A stretch of 51,170 bases of DNA, from positions 1 to 51,170 of the forward strand of contig NZ_CALVBG010000002.1 of NCBI RefSeq assembly GCF_944325745.1. The letters are read 5' to 3'. Source of the stretch: an uncultured Faecalicoccus sp. Its GTDB lineage: Bacteria; Bacillota_I; Bacilli_A; Erysipelotrichales; Erysipelotrichaceae. The translations under genes were made by a program, and so were the position numbers. Positions 16,230 through 24,666 of this stretch are shown piece by piece (within the stretch, counting starts at the first letter, position 1; every line of letters starts with the position of its first letter). The notes beneath the pieces are model-generated. The model was not told the DNA's origin. It searched no databases and was given only the letters and a program-made list of their open reading frames with translations.

Positions 16230-16516
16230 TTCTTTAATCCCAACTTGTTTTCTTTACTGCGGCGATAGAGAAGGAAGGTTCGCCCTACAATATGGACGAT
16301 CTCGCTATGAGTCTGCGAAGAACACTCAATGGCCGCTTCCCGAACATCGATCGGGCTTGTTTTCAACAGTGTGCATTTTACTAGTTCATGCGCTTCTAAT
16401 GAATCGTCTAAGGAACGAATCAAATTATAACTCAGCCCTTCCTTGCCGATCTGAAATAAAGGGCGCAAAGATTGTCCCATCTTTCGTAACAATTTTTTAT
16501 TTTGTGCCGTAAGCAT
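16226..16516 (-). CDS. yhbY: YhbY/YqeI CRM-domain RNA-binding protein
   Basis: The 96-residue protein is a single CRM domain: MLTAQNKKLLRKMGQSLRP, FQIGKEGLS with the GxxG-like loop, LVKCTLL, and IVGRTFLLYRRSKEN. YhbY binds pre-50S ribosomes. It is coupled on both sides: its ATG overlaps the yqeH stop (TAATG) and its stop overlaps the nadD start (ATGA). B. subtilis has the same neighbours (yqeI). Confidence 0.94.
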   Translation of the reverse strand: MLTAQNKKLLRKMGQSLRPLFQIGKEGLSYNLIRSLDDSLEAHELVKCTLLKTSPIDVREAAIECSSQTHSEIVHIVGRTFLLYRRSKENKLGLKK

Positions 16517-17595
16517 TAGATCATCGCCTTTCTAAATGATACTTGGATCCCTTTATGGACCCGAACATAAACATCCTGGATCGCTCCGCTGATACAAAAC
16601 CATCCCAGCCCATGGATCACGACATCCATCTTGTCTTCCGAGATCATCGGAGCATGGTAGGTATGCATCGTCAATAAAGAGGTGTCAACACAAGGCACCA
16701 GCATTTCATTGAGATGTTTTTGCCAAAGGGCGTCGGCAGTGGAAAGTTTCCCCCGATGGATCGGCAGCGACCGCGAGAAATACCCAACGACACTCGCCTT
16801 TCCATTCACGACAACATCCAAGCGGGCCAAACCGCCCACCGCATAACTTTGATCTTCAAATGCCTGAGACACAAAAGGTCGGATCGGTTTTGTGGGAATC
16901 ACCGTCTTTAGATCCCGCGGATTTAAGATCGAGAGCATGCTGTGGCGATTCTCGATTCCCGGAGAATCAAAGATCGTATATCCGTCTTGTTCAATCGGCA
17001 CCAGGTCCAGTGTCGTTCCCGGATGCCGGGAGATCGTCAAATCTTTGGATGCCATCAGCCGATTCAAGATTGTCGATTTTCCCGCATTGGCTACCCCCAT
17101 AAAGATCACATCCTGGCCTTGACGGTAAGTATGGATCGCTTGCACGATCTTCATCAAATTCTGTGTGCTTTGTTCATCGTGCTTGAGAAGGTGACCGCAA
17201 ATCAAGATATCTTTGACTTCAATATTCTCTTCTGCCAATCGCTGGCGCACAAACCGCAAGATCTTTTCATCTTGTAAAGTTTTGGGCAACACATCGCGTT
17301 TGGTCAAGATCATGATGATCTCTTTGCCCGGCAGTTTTTGATTCAGGCGAGAGATCATGCTGGCTTCAAAAGTAAATAGATCTACGACCCAGAATACGAT
17401 GCCGTCGATCTTATTGATCTTTTCTAAAGTTTGATTGGATTCGATGCCCTGCTGCATCGAGATCGTCACCTGATCATAATGACGAATTTTGTAGCATCGC
17501 TGACAATAACTGGCATCTAAAGCCGGTACATAGCCTAATCCTTGCGGATCATCGTTTTGTAACGCGATCCCGCAGCCTTTACAATACTTAGTCAT
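16516..17595 (-). CDS. yqeH: Ribosome biogenesis GTPase YqeH
   Basis: A circularly permuted GTPase needed for 30S assembly. The N-terminal zinc finger has CKGC (5-8) and CQRC (31-34). The GTPase motifs occur in permuted order: TKRD (G4) at 98-101, GVANAGKST (G1) at 167-175, a PGTT (G2) after it and DSPG (G3) near 210. A C-terminal treble-clef-like RNA-binding region follows. At 359 residues it has the usual length. Its start is eight bases inside the end of yqeG. In B. subtilis aroE follows yqeH; here aroE is missing and yhbY comes next. Confidence 0.96.
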   Translation of the reverse strand: MTKYCKGCGIALQNDDPQGLGYVPALDASYCQRCYKIRHYDQVTISMQQGIESNQTLEKINKIDGIVFWVVDLFTFEASMISRLNQKLPGKEIIMILTKRDVLPKTLQDEKILRFVRQRLAEENIEVKDILICGHLLKHDEQSTQNLMKIVQAIHTYRQGQDVIFMGVANAGKSTILNRLMASKDLTISRHPGTTLDLVPIEQDGYTIFDSPGIENRHSMLSILNPRDLKTVIPTKPIRPFVSQAFEDQSYAVGGLARLDVVVNGKASVVGYFSRSLPIHRGKLSTADALWQKHLNEMLVPCVDTSLLTMHTYHAPMISEDKMDVVIHGLGWFCISGAIQDVYVRVHKGIQVSFRKAMI

Positions 17596-18109
17596 CGTAT
17601 ACTCCTTTCTGGAATCCTTTTTTCGCTAGTCTTCGAAAAACAAAATTCTCAAACTTTCGCGTAAACTTCGTCGTAGAACGATCCACCTTGGAGATCGGTG
17701 CCGTTAAGATCACATAGATCCCGGCCAGGTTTCCTCCCAAGACATCGGTAAAAAGCTGATCCCCTAAGATCGCTACTTCCTTTTTATGGCAATGGTGATC
17801 TTTGACTGCCTTCCAAAACCGAAACGGCATCGGCTTACAAGACAGAGAATAGACTTGTGAAACGTGCAGCTCTTTTCCAAAACGATAGGCCCTTTTTTTC
17901 GTCGCGTTAGAACACAGGGCCACAGTGATCCCGGAAGCTTTGACTTTTTCAATAAAGTCGATCACTTCCTGGTTAGGGACCTTTTCATTGTAAGCCATCA
18001 AAGTATTATCTATATCACACAAAAGCAATCGGATCCCCGCTTGTTTTAAGCGGTCGATATCGATCTTTTGATAACTGGAAACATAATAATCCGGTTTGAA
18101 AAGTGACAT
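17588..18109 (-). CDS. yqeG: YqeG-family HAD phosphatase
   Basis: A 173-residue HAD-superfamily protein: motif I LLCDIDNTLMAYN with nucleophile Asp32 and Asp34, motif II VALCSNATKK, a conserved Lys in SCKPMPFRF and motif IV GDQLFTDVLGGN. The family includes plant/yeast PGP phosphatases (Gep4), so phosphatidylglycerophosphate is a possible substrate; in bacteria this is not settled. AGGAGGAACC precedes the ATG. It lies 25 bases after the COG2509 gene and begins the yqeG-yqeM ribosome/NAD cluster. Confidence 0.92.
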   Translation of the reverse strand: MSLFKPDYYVSSYQKIDIDRLKQAGIRLLLCDIDNTLMAYNEKVPNQEVIDFIEKVKASGITVALCSNATKKRAYRFGKELHVSQVYSLSCKPMPFRFWKAVKDHHCHKKEVAILGDQLFTDVLGGNLAGIYVILTAPISKVDRSTTKFTRKFENFVFRRLAKKGFQKGVYDD

Positions 18110-18134
18110 GGTTCCTCCTTACTTTTTCCTCATT

Positions 18135-19700
18135 TTATAGTGGTTTCGCAAAAGATTCAATGATCTTTTCCGCACACCGCAAGCCATCGATCGCACTGGT
18201 CATGATTCCGCCGGCATAACCGGAACCTTCACCACAAGGGTAGATTCCTTTGATATTGGATTGAAGATCTTCATCCCGAACGATGCGAACCGCTGCGCTG
18301 CTTCGAGATTCAACCGCTGTCAACACTGCATCCTCCAAGCTAAAGCCCGGAATCCGTTTTTCAAATTGGATCAGTCCTTCATGCAGTGCCTGATTCACAG
18401 AATCGGAAAACAATTCATTGAGATCCACAAAGGTCGTCTTTCGGCAATAGGTGCTGGAAACTTTGCCAAATTCCTTGGAGCAGATCCCCTGCAGATAATC
18501 TTTGCTCAGCTGAACACAGGCCCGGTAATCCTTCCCTAATGAAAAAGCTTTTTTCTCAAGCACTTCCTGATATTCCAAGCCCGCAAAAAGCTGGGTTCCA
18601 TAATCTTTTTCATTGACTTGCACCAACAAGGCACTGTTGGCATTTTCTCCATCCCGGGCCGCATAACTCATGCCGTTGACAACCAATTTCCCTTCGGAAG
18701 AAGAACAAGGAATCACCAGTCCGCCTGGACACATACAAAAGGTATAGACCCCTTTGTCGTTGGAGGCCGTCATGGATAACTGGTAGCGGGCTGGCCGGAA
18801 GCGATCATCCTGGGCCATCTCATGTAAAATGGCCTGATCGATAAAAGCTTGTTGATGTTCGATGCGAACCCCGACGGCAAAAGGTTTATTTTCCATATGC
18901 AGTCCTTTTTGCGCACACATTCGAATCGTATCCGAAGCACTATGTCCAATGCTTAAGATCATCTGTTCACACAAGATCTTGCCTTGCGAGGTATGGATTG
19001 CTTTGAGCTGCCCCGCTTCGATCTCCAGATCCAGTAAGCACGTATCGTAATAGATATCGGCTCCCCATGCCCGTAACCGCTGGTCCAAATGTTCCAGGAT
19101 CGGTACAAAACCATCGGTTCCTATATGCGGGTGCGCATCGATCAAAATATCCGGATCGGCTCCCAGTTCCACAAACTCCTGGAGAACTTTGCGGCTGCGC
19201 GGATCTTTGGAACGCGTCGTCAATTTGCCGTCACTGAAAGCGCCCGCACCTCCTTGGCCAAACTGGACATTGCATTCCGGATCTAAGGGGCCGCCTTCCC
19301 AAAATGTCTTGACCTTTCGCTGTCGCGCCAAAATATCGCTTCCTCTTTCAATCACGATTGGACGATAGCCTTGCTTGGCCAACTGCAGAGCCGCAAACAT
19401 CCCAGCCGGTCCAAAACCGACCACCACCGGGCGATGGTGTAAGATCTGTGATCCTGGGCAAACCTCGTGATACGTTTCATCGGGGCACAAATGAACGTCC
19501 CGCAATTTTAAAAATCGCTTTTCATTGCGAACCTTGGCATCCACAGTATACGAAAAAAGGATCTTTTGGTGGCGGGCATCCACGCTTCTGCGATGAATGT
19601 GCCATGCGAAAAGATCTTTTTTGGAGATATGCAGTTTCTTTAAGAGCTGGCCTTCGATCTGGTCTTCACGAAGGCACTTGATCTGTGAAATTCGTATCAT
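18135..19700 (-). CDS. FAD-dependent oxidoreductase, COG2509 type
   Basis: A 521-residue flavoprotein of unknown substrate. After an N-terminal domain of about 85 residues comes VVVGFGPAGMFAALQLAKQG, the Rossmann FAD loop, then VIERG, the FGQGGAGAFSDGKLTTR segment specific to this family, GHSASDT, and CGEGSGYAGGIMTSAIDG near the end, which closes the FAD site. These match the NAD(FAD)-utilising dehydrogenases of COG2509. Its ATG overlaps the acyltransferase stop by four bases. There is no link I can state between it and the cell-wall genes upstream. Confidence 0.88.
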   Translation of the reverse strand: MIRISQIKCLREDQIEGQLLKKLHISKKDLFAWHIHRRSVDARHQKILFSYTVDAKVRNEKRFLKLRDVHLCPDETYHEVCPGSQILHHRPVVVGFGPAGMFAALQLAKQGYRPIVIERGSDILARQRKVKTFWEGGPLDPECNVQFGQGGAGAFSDGKLTTRSKDPRSRKVLQEFVELGADPDILIDAHPHIGTDGFVPILEHLDQRLRAWGADIYYDTCLLDLEIEAGQLKAIHTSQGKILCEQMILSIGHSASDTIRMCAQKGLHMENKPFAVGVRIEHQQAFIDQAILHEMAQDDRFRPARYQLSMTASNDKGVYTFCMCPGGLVIPCSSSEGKLVVNGMSYAARDGENANSALLVQVNEKDYGTQLFAGLEYQEVLEKKAFSLGKDYRACVQLSKDYLQGICSKEFGKVSSTYCRKTTFVDLNELFSDSVNQALHEGLIQFEKRIPGFSLEDAVLTAVESRSSAAVRIVRDEDLQSNIKGIYPCGEGSGYAGGIMTSAIDGLRCAEKIIESFAKPL

Positions 19701-20710
19701 AATAATTGTTTTAAAATCGGAAATTGTTCTTTATATCTGACCACTAAAGAGGCAAAGCCTTGCGATAAAGCAATCGTTAAGAAATAAACGACGATATGCG
19801 CATTCGGTAAAAGCGCCAACAGCGGGACCGCAAACAAAATATGGACCGTATAGATCAACAGCGAATCTTCACGCATACTGCGGTACACCGGTTTATAAGG
19901 AATCTTTGTCGTCAATAAAGTATTGACCAGGAAATAAGTCGTTGGGATCAGACTCAGATACATACTGGTCAGATCACGCATCATTCCTAATATAATATAC
20001 AGTGTTACTTCAATGACCAGCAGGGCAAAGCTGATGATCAAGGCAATCTGTGAAAAGCGTCCCGATAACCGTTTGGTCTTCGCCAACAAGCAGCCGATCC
20101 CAATAAAGATCGGGGCAAAGAAGAAGCCGTTTCGACTTGTCGTGATCGTGACGGTAAAAAAACGGAACAAGAAACTGATCACCGGGATCGTTTCCCATAA
20201 AGGCGCAAAAACATTCAACAGATAACCTACAAAGTAAAGGATCAGTGACGTCTTCAACATAAAGATCATGCCTTTTTTCTGATACAGAAAATATGCGATG
20301 ATCATCCCGGTCATCAAGGCCGGTAAAAACCATAAGTGATAGTAAGATCCATTCAACAAAAAGTTTCGAAGATACGATACGATCCCGATCCAGCCAGTTC
20401 CGGCACTGATATAGTTATAGATCGTGTAGGGCAAATACACTACGGTCCAGATCAAATAGATCTTCAATAAACGAAAAAGGTATCGCTTCAACAATTCTTT
20501 GTTTTCTTCTTCATCGTTTGTCAATTTACGAAAGAAGAAGTATCCGCTGATCGTAAAGAAAAACGGAACCGCCATTCGACAGATCGTCTGAATGAAATAA
20601 GTATTGAATGTTTCGTTGAGTTCAATAAACGGAAATGTATGAATACAGACGACCAAAAGAGCACTGACATATTTGGCAATGTCAATGGCCGCCAGTTGTT
20701 TTCTAGCCAT
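19697..20710 (-). CDS. Acyltransferase-3 family membrane protein, like the membrane domain of VanT
   Basis: A 337-residue polytopic protein with about ten hydrophobic segments. The start MARKQLAAIDIAKYVSALL-VVCIHTFPF and the ARMAVPFFF-like CRMAVPFFFTISGYFFF are the acyltransferase-3 hallmarks, including the His in CIHTFPF. VanT serine racemases have just this kind of domain fused in front of their racemase. Here it is a separate gene, four bases after a VanT-like racemase gene. It may bring serine or alanine to the racemase or acylate a wall or surface glycan; the sequence does not decide. Confidence 0.83.
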   Translation of the reverse strand: MARKQLAAIDIAKYVSALLVVCIHTFPFIELNETFNTYFIQTICRMAVPFFFTISGYFFFRKLTNDEEENKELLKRYLFRLLKIYLIWTVVYLPYTIYNYISAGTGWIGIVSYLRNFLLNGSYYHLWFLPALMTGMIIAYFLYQKKGMIFMLKTSLILYFVGYLLNVFAPLWETIPVISFLFRFFTVTITTSRNGFFFAPIFIGIGCLLAKTKRLSGRFSQIALIISFALLVIEVTLYIILGMMRDLTSMYLSLIPTTYFLVNTLLTTKIPYKPVYRSMREDSLLIYTVHILFAVPLLALLPNAHIVVYFLTIALSQGFASLVVRYKEQFPILKQLL

Positions 20711-20714
20711 GTTT

Positions 20715-21866
20715 CTAATCTCTCTTTCTTAAACGCGGCACACGAGCGGCGATGGCAGATAAAGTTTCATTGTTGATGGTATGTGATTTTCGGGAAATCT
20801 CATCGATCGTGACTTTCTGATCTCCCTGCTGTCCCACGATCACCACAACATCTCCTTCTTGCACCTCTTCCACGTTTGTCACATCGATCATGCATTGATC
20901 CATGCAGATATTTCCAATGATCGGACAACGCTGCCCATGCACTAATACTTCTAAACCTTGATTGGATACAAGACGATGCAGCCCATCCGCATACCCTACC
21001 GAGACGGTAGCTACTTTGGTATCTTTAGCGGCGGTAAAATGGCGCCCGTAGCTGACTGTCTGTCCTTTATGGATCCATTTGACCAAGCTGATATTGGCAT
21101 ACCAGCTTAAGATCGGAATAAAATCAGGCTGTGAAACGATAGGGATCTCATCATCGCTGGTCACACCCATATACAAAAGACCCGGACGACAATAATCCAT
21201 GCCCAGATCTTGATAGTTCAAGATCCCATAACTGTTTTGAATATGTTTTAAACCGGGATCGATCCCTTCCGCTTTTAAATTCTCACAGACTTCCTGAAAT
21301 AATTCGATCTGATGTTGCGTAAAGGACTTGCTTTCTAATCCAAGATCATCGCTGACCGGAAAATGCGAAAAGATCCCTTCCACTTTCAATCCGGGAAGGC
21401 GATATTCCTCTAAGATCGCATCCATGTTCTTTTCCTGATCTTGATAAACGATCCCTGTACGATTCATGCCGGTATCCACTTTACAATGACAATGGATCTG
21501 GCATTGTACACTTTGGGCATACGCATTTAATTTCTTGGCATACTCCAAAGACACCAAAGACTGTATGATCTGATTCTCAACTAAGTAATGAAAATGTTCC
21601 GGTGGTGTATAGCCCAAGATCAAGATCGATTCCTGGATCCCGCCTTGGCGCAGCCGCAATGCTTCATCCACACTGCTGACCCCAAAAAAGTCAATACCGC
21701 ACGCTGCCAGAGCTCGAGCGCATTCAACATCGCCATGGCCATAGGCATTCGCTTTGACAATCCCCATGATCTTGGTTTTTCCCACTAACTTCTGGATCTC
21801 TTTGACATTATGCGCGATGGCCGGATAGTTGATCTCTGTCCAACTTCGGCTATAGCTTTCTAACAT
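20715..21866 (-). CDS. alr: Alanine (possibly alanine/serine) racemase, VanT-like
   Basis: A PLP-dependent fold III racemase of 383 residues. Lys38 in KANAYGHG binds PLP; VSYGRHFTAA carries the second catalytic Tyr; IGNICMDQCMIDVT is the conserved dimer/active-site stretch. Compared with housekeeping Alr, the ILILGYTPPEHF stretch, KVDTGMNRTG, and KHIQNSYGILNYQDLGMDYCRPG resemble the racemase domain of VanT as I remember it. It could therefore make D-Ser as well as D-Ala. The ATG overlaps the ddl stop by seven bases. Substrate range is an inference. Confidence 0.9.
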   Translation of the reverse strand: MLESYSRSWTEINYPAIAHNVKEIQKLVGKTKIMGIVKANAYGHGDVECARALAACGIDFFGVSSVDEALRLRQGGIQESILILGYTPPEHFHYLVENQIIQSLVSLEYAKKLNAYAQSVQCQIHCHCKVDTGMNRTGIVYQDQEKNMDAILEEYRLPGLKVEGIFSHFPVSDDLGLESKSFTQHQIELFQEVCENLKAEGIDPGLKHIQNSYGILNYQDLGMDYCRPGLLYMGVTSDDEIPIVSQPDFIPILSWYANISLVKWIHKGQTVSYGRHFTAAKDTKVATVSVGYADGLHRLVSNQGLEVLVHGQRCPIIGNICMDQCMIDVTNVEEVQEGDVVVIVGQQGDQKVTIDEISRKSHTINNETLSAIAARVPRLRKRD

Positions 21867-22915
21867 ACGCCGACCTTCCTTTGCATGGCCAGCTCGATCA
21901 AGCGATCGATCAAATCAGAAAAACCGATGCCCGCTTCCTTCATCATCGAAGGATAACGGCTCGTATCCGTAAAGCCCGGGATCGTATTCAATTCATTCAA
22001 GATGATCTGTCCATCGCTTGTTAAGAACATATCGACACGCGCTAAACCAGTACAATTCATCGCCTTATAAGTGCGGTAAGCCAATTCTTGGGCTTGTTTG
22101 AATTGTTTTGGTTCAATACGGGCCGGACAGATGATCTCAGCCCCTTTATCTTCATACTTTCCTTCAAAATCAAAGATGCTGCCATGGATCTGGATCTCGT
22201 CGATACTGCCGGTAAAGACGGTCTCGTTTCCCATGACCGCACAGCCGATCTCAAAGCCGTCAATCGCTTTTTCAACTAAGATCTTGCCGCGTCCGTCATA
22301 ATAAAACGCATCATCCACAGCCGGTTCAAAATCTTCTTTAGATTCCACTTTGTGGACTCCATAGCTGCTTCCCGCATTGCATGGTTTGATGATCCATGGC
22401 AGCGGGATCTGTTTTTCAATTTCTTCAAAAGTCGGATTCGCTTCAAATTTTTTCAGACAAATATAAGGAGCACAAGGAATATCGGCTTCCTTACAGAGAA
22501 TATGCATGATCTCTTTATCCATACTGATCGAAGAGCTCATCACATCGCAGCCGACATAATGAATGTTCATCAATTCTAAAAGTCCTTGGATACATCCGTC
22601 TTCTCCATTTTTCCCGTGAAGAACCGGAAAAGCCACATCTAAATCCATCTTTTCTTCCGGCCGGTCTAAACGGATGACTCCCTTATGCACAAAGGCGCAA
22701 GGAGTACAAGAGGGATCTTGTCTCCAAGTATCGTGTTCGATCGCATCGATGCTTCCATCATAATAATAGAAGATCCCGTTTGGATCGATCCCAATCATGA
22801 TAATATTGTATTTATCCGCATGGATCTGGCGTAAAAAAGATGCTGTTGAATGTAAAGAAACAGAATATTCTGAACTTTGCCCTCCAAATAAAACTGCTAA
22901 ATTATATCGATTCAT
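21860..22915 (-). CDS. ddl: D-Ala-D-X ligase of the VanG/VanC-like group
   Basis: An ATP-grasp ligase of 351 residues: FGGQSSEYSVSLHSTAS at the start, FPVLHGKNGEDG, SMDKEIMH, WIIKPCNAGSSYGVHKV for ATP binding, FEIGCAVMG, and LNELNTIPGFTDTSRYPSMM. The Arg in TSRYP, the CPARI stretch after FDFEGKY, and the overall spacing recall VanG/VanA/VanC ligases rather than classic DdlA/B, which have Met or Leu at that Arg. It might join D-Ala to D-Ser. It overlaps murF by four bases, so it may be the housekeeping ligase of the cell. Confidence 0.9.
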   Translation of the reverse strand: MNRYNLAVLFGGQSSEYSVSLHSTASFLRQIHADKYNIIMIGIDPNGIFYYYDGSIDAIEHDTWRQDPSCTPCAFVHKGVIRLDRPEEKMDLDVAFPVLHGKNGEDGCIQGLLELMNIHYVGCDVMSSSISMDKEIMHILCKEADIPCAPYICLKKFEANPTFEEIEKQIPLPWIIKPCNAGSSYGVHKVESKEDFEPAVDDAFYYDGRGKILVEKAIDGFEIGCAVMGNETVFTGSIDEIQIHGSIFDFEGKYEDKGAEIICPARIEPKQFKQAQELAYRTYKAMNCTGLARVDMFLTSDGQIILNELNTIPGFTDTSRYPSMMKEAGIGFSDLIDRLIELAMQRKVGVC

Positions 22916-24273
22916 TTCAATTCCCCTTTCAAAATATCAATAAGCGTATCCATTCCCATGCTTCGGGAACCTTTCACTAAGATGGCACAATCTTTTTGAA
23001 GATAGGGACGAAGGAACTCCCCCATTTCTTCCTTGGTTTCAAACCAATACGCTTTTTTATCCTTACAATGTTCTACCATTTTTAAAGACAATGGTCCATA
23101 GCCGCAGACGATATCGACTTGGTGATCAAAGGCATAATCTCCGATTTCTTCATGCAGGCAGATTTCATTCGGACCGAGATCCAACATATCGCCCAGGCAG
23201 GCAATATGTAAAGGGGCATCCAAAGTCATCAAAGCATCGATGGCAGCTTTGGCGCTTTCCGGATTTGACTTATAGGCATCATTTAAGATCTTTGCCTTGG
23301 CAATCTGATCTAACTGCATGCGCATACCGGTCATTTCTAAATGCGAAAGACCTTCTTTGATTGATTTCATAGAGATTCCTAAATAGGACGCGATATAGAT
23401 GCAAGGCAATGCGTTATGCGCCTGGATCTTTCCTAAACTGTTGACCTTCACGTCCGAACACAAAGAACAAGAAAAACAAATCTGATCCTGGATCACTTTC
23501 ACATCGGATGTCAAAGCGATATCTCCGTGGGTTCCAAAGGATATGATTTTTTTCGAAGGATCCTGATCCATCGCTTTTAAACATTCGTCAATTTCCGGAC
23601 TATCCTTATCATATAAGAAAAGACCTCCCGGCTTTAAATGCTCCAAAATCTCTAATTTGGCCTGTGCAATTTGTTTCTTTCCACCCAAATTTTCCATATG
23701 AGCCGATCCGATCGTGGTGATCACAGAAATATCCGGAGGAGCAATCGAGCATAAAAAAGCAATCTCTCCTCGATTCTCCATCCCCATCTCCAGAATGATG
23801 ATCTCAACATCTGAATCTAAGGATAAGATCGTCAGCGGCAAACCAATCTCATTGTTCTGATTTCCTTGTGTCTTCTGTGTCTTTTTTTCTAAAGAACAGA
23901 TCGAATAAAGCATATCTTTACAACTGGTTTTTCCATTGGATCCGGTAATGGCGACCACCGTCCCCGAAAGTTTTTGAAGATAGGCTTTGGCAAGATCTTG
24001 TAACGCTTGTAAAGTATCGTCGACCAAGACCAACGCTACATCTTCCGGATAAGGCGTATGATCTTTTTGCCACAAAGCCGCCTTACATCCTTTTTCTTTT
24101 ACTTGTTCTATAAAAGTATGTCCATCTGCTCTTTGACCCATCAATGGAACATACAAATGACTGTCTTCAATTTTTCTAGAATCGATGCAGACACCATGGA
24201 TCATGACTTTCTCTGATCCTAAAACCGGCGCATGCAGCATCGATGCGATCTCACGAATAGTAGTCTCTATCAT
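22912..24273 (-). CDS. murF: UDP-MurNAc-tripeptide-D-Ala-D-X ligase MurF
   Basis: MurF adds the terminal dipeptide to the peptidoglycan precursor. The 453-residue protein has the N-terminal substrate domain (GVCIDSRKIEDSHLYVPLMG), the P-loop GSNGKTS at 111-117, GNQNNEIGLPLT, ILEMGMENRGEI, the carbamylated-Lys region AQAKLEIL, and NDAYKSNPESAKAA in the C-terminal domain. It opens the long operon: TATAAT with TGT in front (24296-24301, minus) lies 22 bases before ATG and GGGGG acts as ribosome site. Being coupled to ddl and the racemase it forms a compact precursor-terminus module. Confidence 0.96.
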   Translation of the reverse strand: MIETTIREIASMLHAPVLGSEKVMIHGVCIDSRKIEDSHLYVPLMGQRADGHTFIEQVKEKGCKAALWQKDHTPYPEDVALVLVDDTLQALQDLAKAYLQKLSGTVVAITGSNGKTSCKDMLYSICSLEKKTQKTQGNQNNEIGLPLTILSLDSDVEIIILEMGMENRGEIAFLCSIAPPDISVITTIGSAHMENLGGKKQIAQAKLEILEHLKPGGLFLYDKDSPEIDECLKAMDQDPSKKIISFGTHGDIALTSDVKVIQDQICFSCSLCSDVKVNSLGKIQAHNALPCIYIASYLGISMKSIKEGLSHLEMTGMRMQLDQIAKAKILNDAYKSNPESAKAAIDALMTLDAPLHIACLGDMLDLGPNEICLHEEIGDYAFDHQVDIVCGYGPLSLKMVEHCKDKKAYWFETKEEMGEFLRPYLQKDCAILVKGSRSMGMDTLIDILKGELK

Positions 24274-24489
24274 GATGAACCCCCATTTGATGTTTATTAT
24301 AACATAATCCTTAAGGCCAAAAATGGAAAGGAAGTGGTTTTATTTGATTTTTTCACTTTTTCAGATTCATTTTGGGGTAGCTCTATGAAAAAAAGGCTTA
24401 AAACGGGTTCAAAATCCCCACAAAGTGATCATTTCGATTCTATTTCACATATTTTCCCATAATATTCACACATTTTTTGTTTTTGGCTG
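24274..24489. promoter_or_regulatory. Intergenic region with murF promoter; otherwise no gene seen
   Basis: Contains the murF extended -10 (TGT-TATAAT, minus, 24304-24296). The rest is T-rich with short unrelated open frames lacking ribosome sites; I see no coding sequence. Confidence 0.6.
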
Positions 24490-24619
24490 TGCTATACTTA
24501 GTGCAAGCAAGGAATAGAAGACCTTGCCGGTATGAAGTCATTTTGATATTCATACTATTTTCTATCCCCTTAATTTTTTGAAAAGTCAGGCACCCCCTTA
24601 GCCTGGCTTTTCACTTTTT
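24490..24619 (+). ncRNA. Candidate small RNA with its own promoter and terminator
   Basis: An extended -10 TGC-TATACT (24490-24498) predicts a start near 24503-24505. The transcript would end at the terminator 24580-24619, about 115 nt. No open frame is present. Two alternative folds exist: GCAAGG/CCTTGC early in the RNA, or AAGG...ATAGAAGA pairing with TTTTCTAT...CCTT, enclosing GTATGAA/TTCATAC. The motif CCCCTTA occurs twice, at 24566-24572 and in the terminator loop at 24594-24600; unpaired C-rich stretches of this kind are used by RoxS/RsaE-type RNAs to bind Shine-Dalgarno sites. I recognise no known family; 4.5S, 6S and tmRNA do not fit. The -35 region is weak. Confidence 0.5.
24580..24619 (+). 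terminator. Terminator of the candidate small RNA
   Basis: GAAAAGTCAGGC (24580-24591) pairs with GCCTGGCTTTTC (24601-24612) with one mismatch around a nine-base C-rich loop; five T follow after AC. Confidence 0.85.
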
Positions 24620-24639
24620 ATGGGCATTTGTTGTATAAT
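24610..24639 (+). promoter_or_regulatory. Promoter of the HIT gene
   Basis: TTCACT (24610-24615), 18 bases, TATAAT (24634-24639). The -35 overlaps the end of the preceding terminator stem. The leader of about 20 bases contains AGGAGG. Confidence 0.65.
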
Positions 24640-24666
24640 GAAGAAAATAATCAGGAGGATCTCATC

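Noticed and set aside
15515..16237. Long open frame (240 codons) on the plus strand
   Set aside because: It is antisense to nadD/yqeK, whose motifs are certain; composition is Ser/Pro/Arg-rich without a ribosome site or family.
24505..24619. Known housekeeping RNA (4.5S, 6S, tmRNA) at this place
   Set aside because: Lacks the GGAA-tetraloop core of 4.5S, the length and bubble of 6S and the tag frame of tmRNA.
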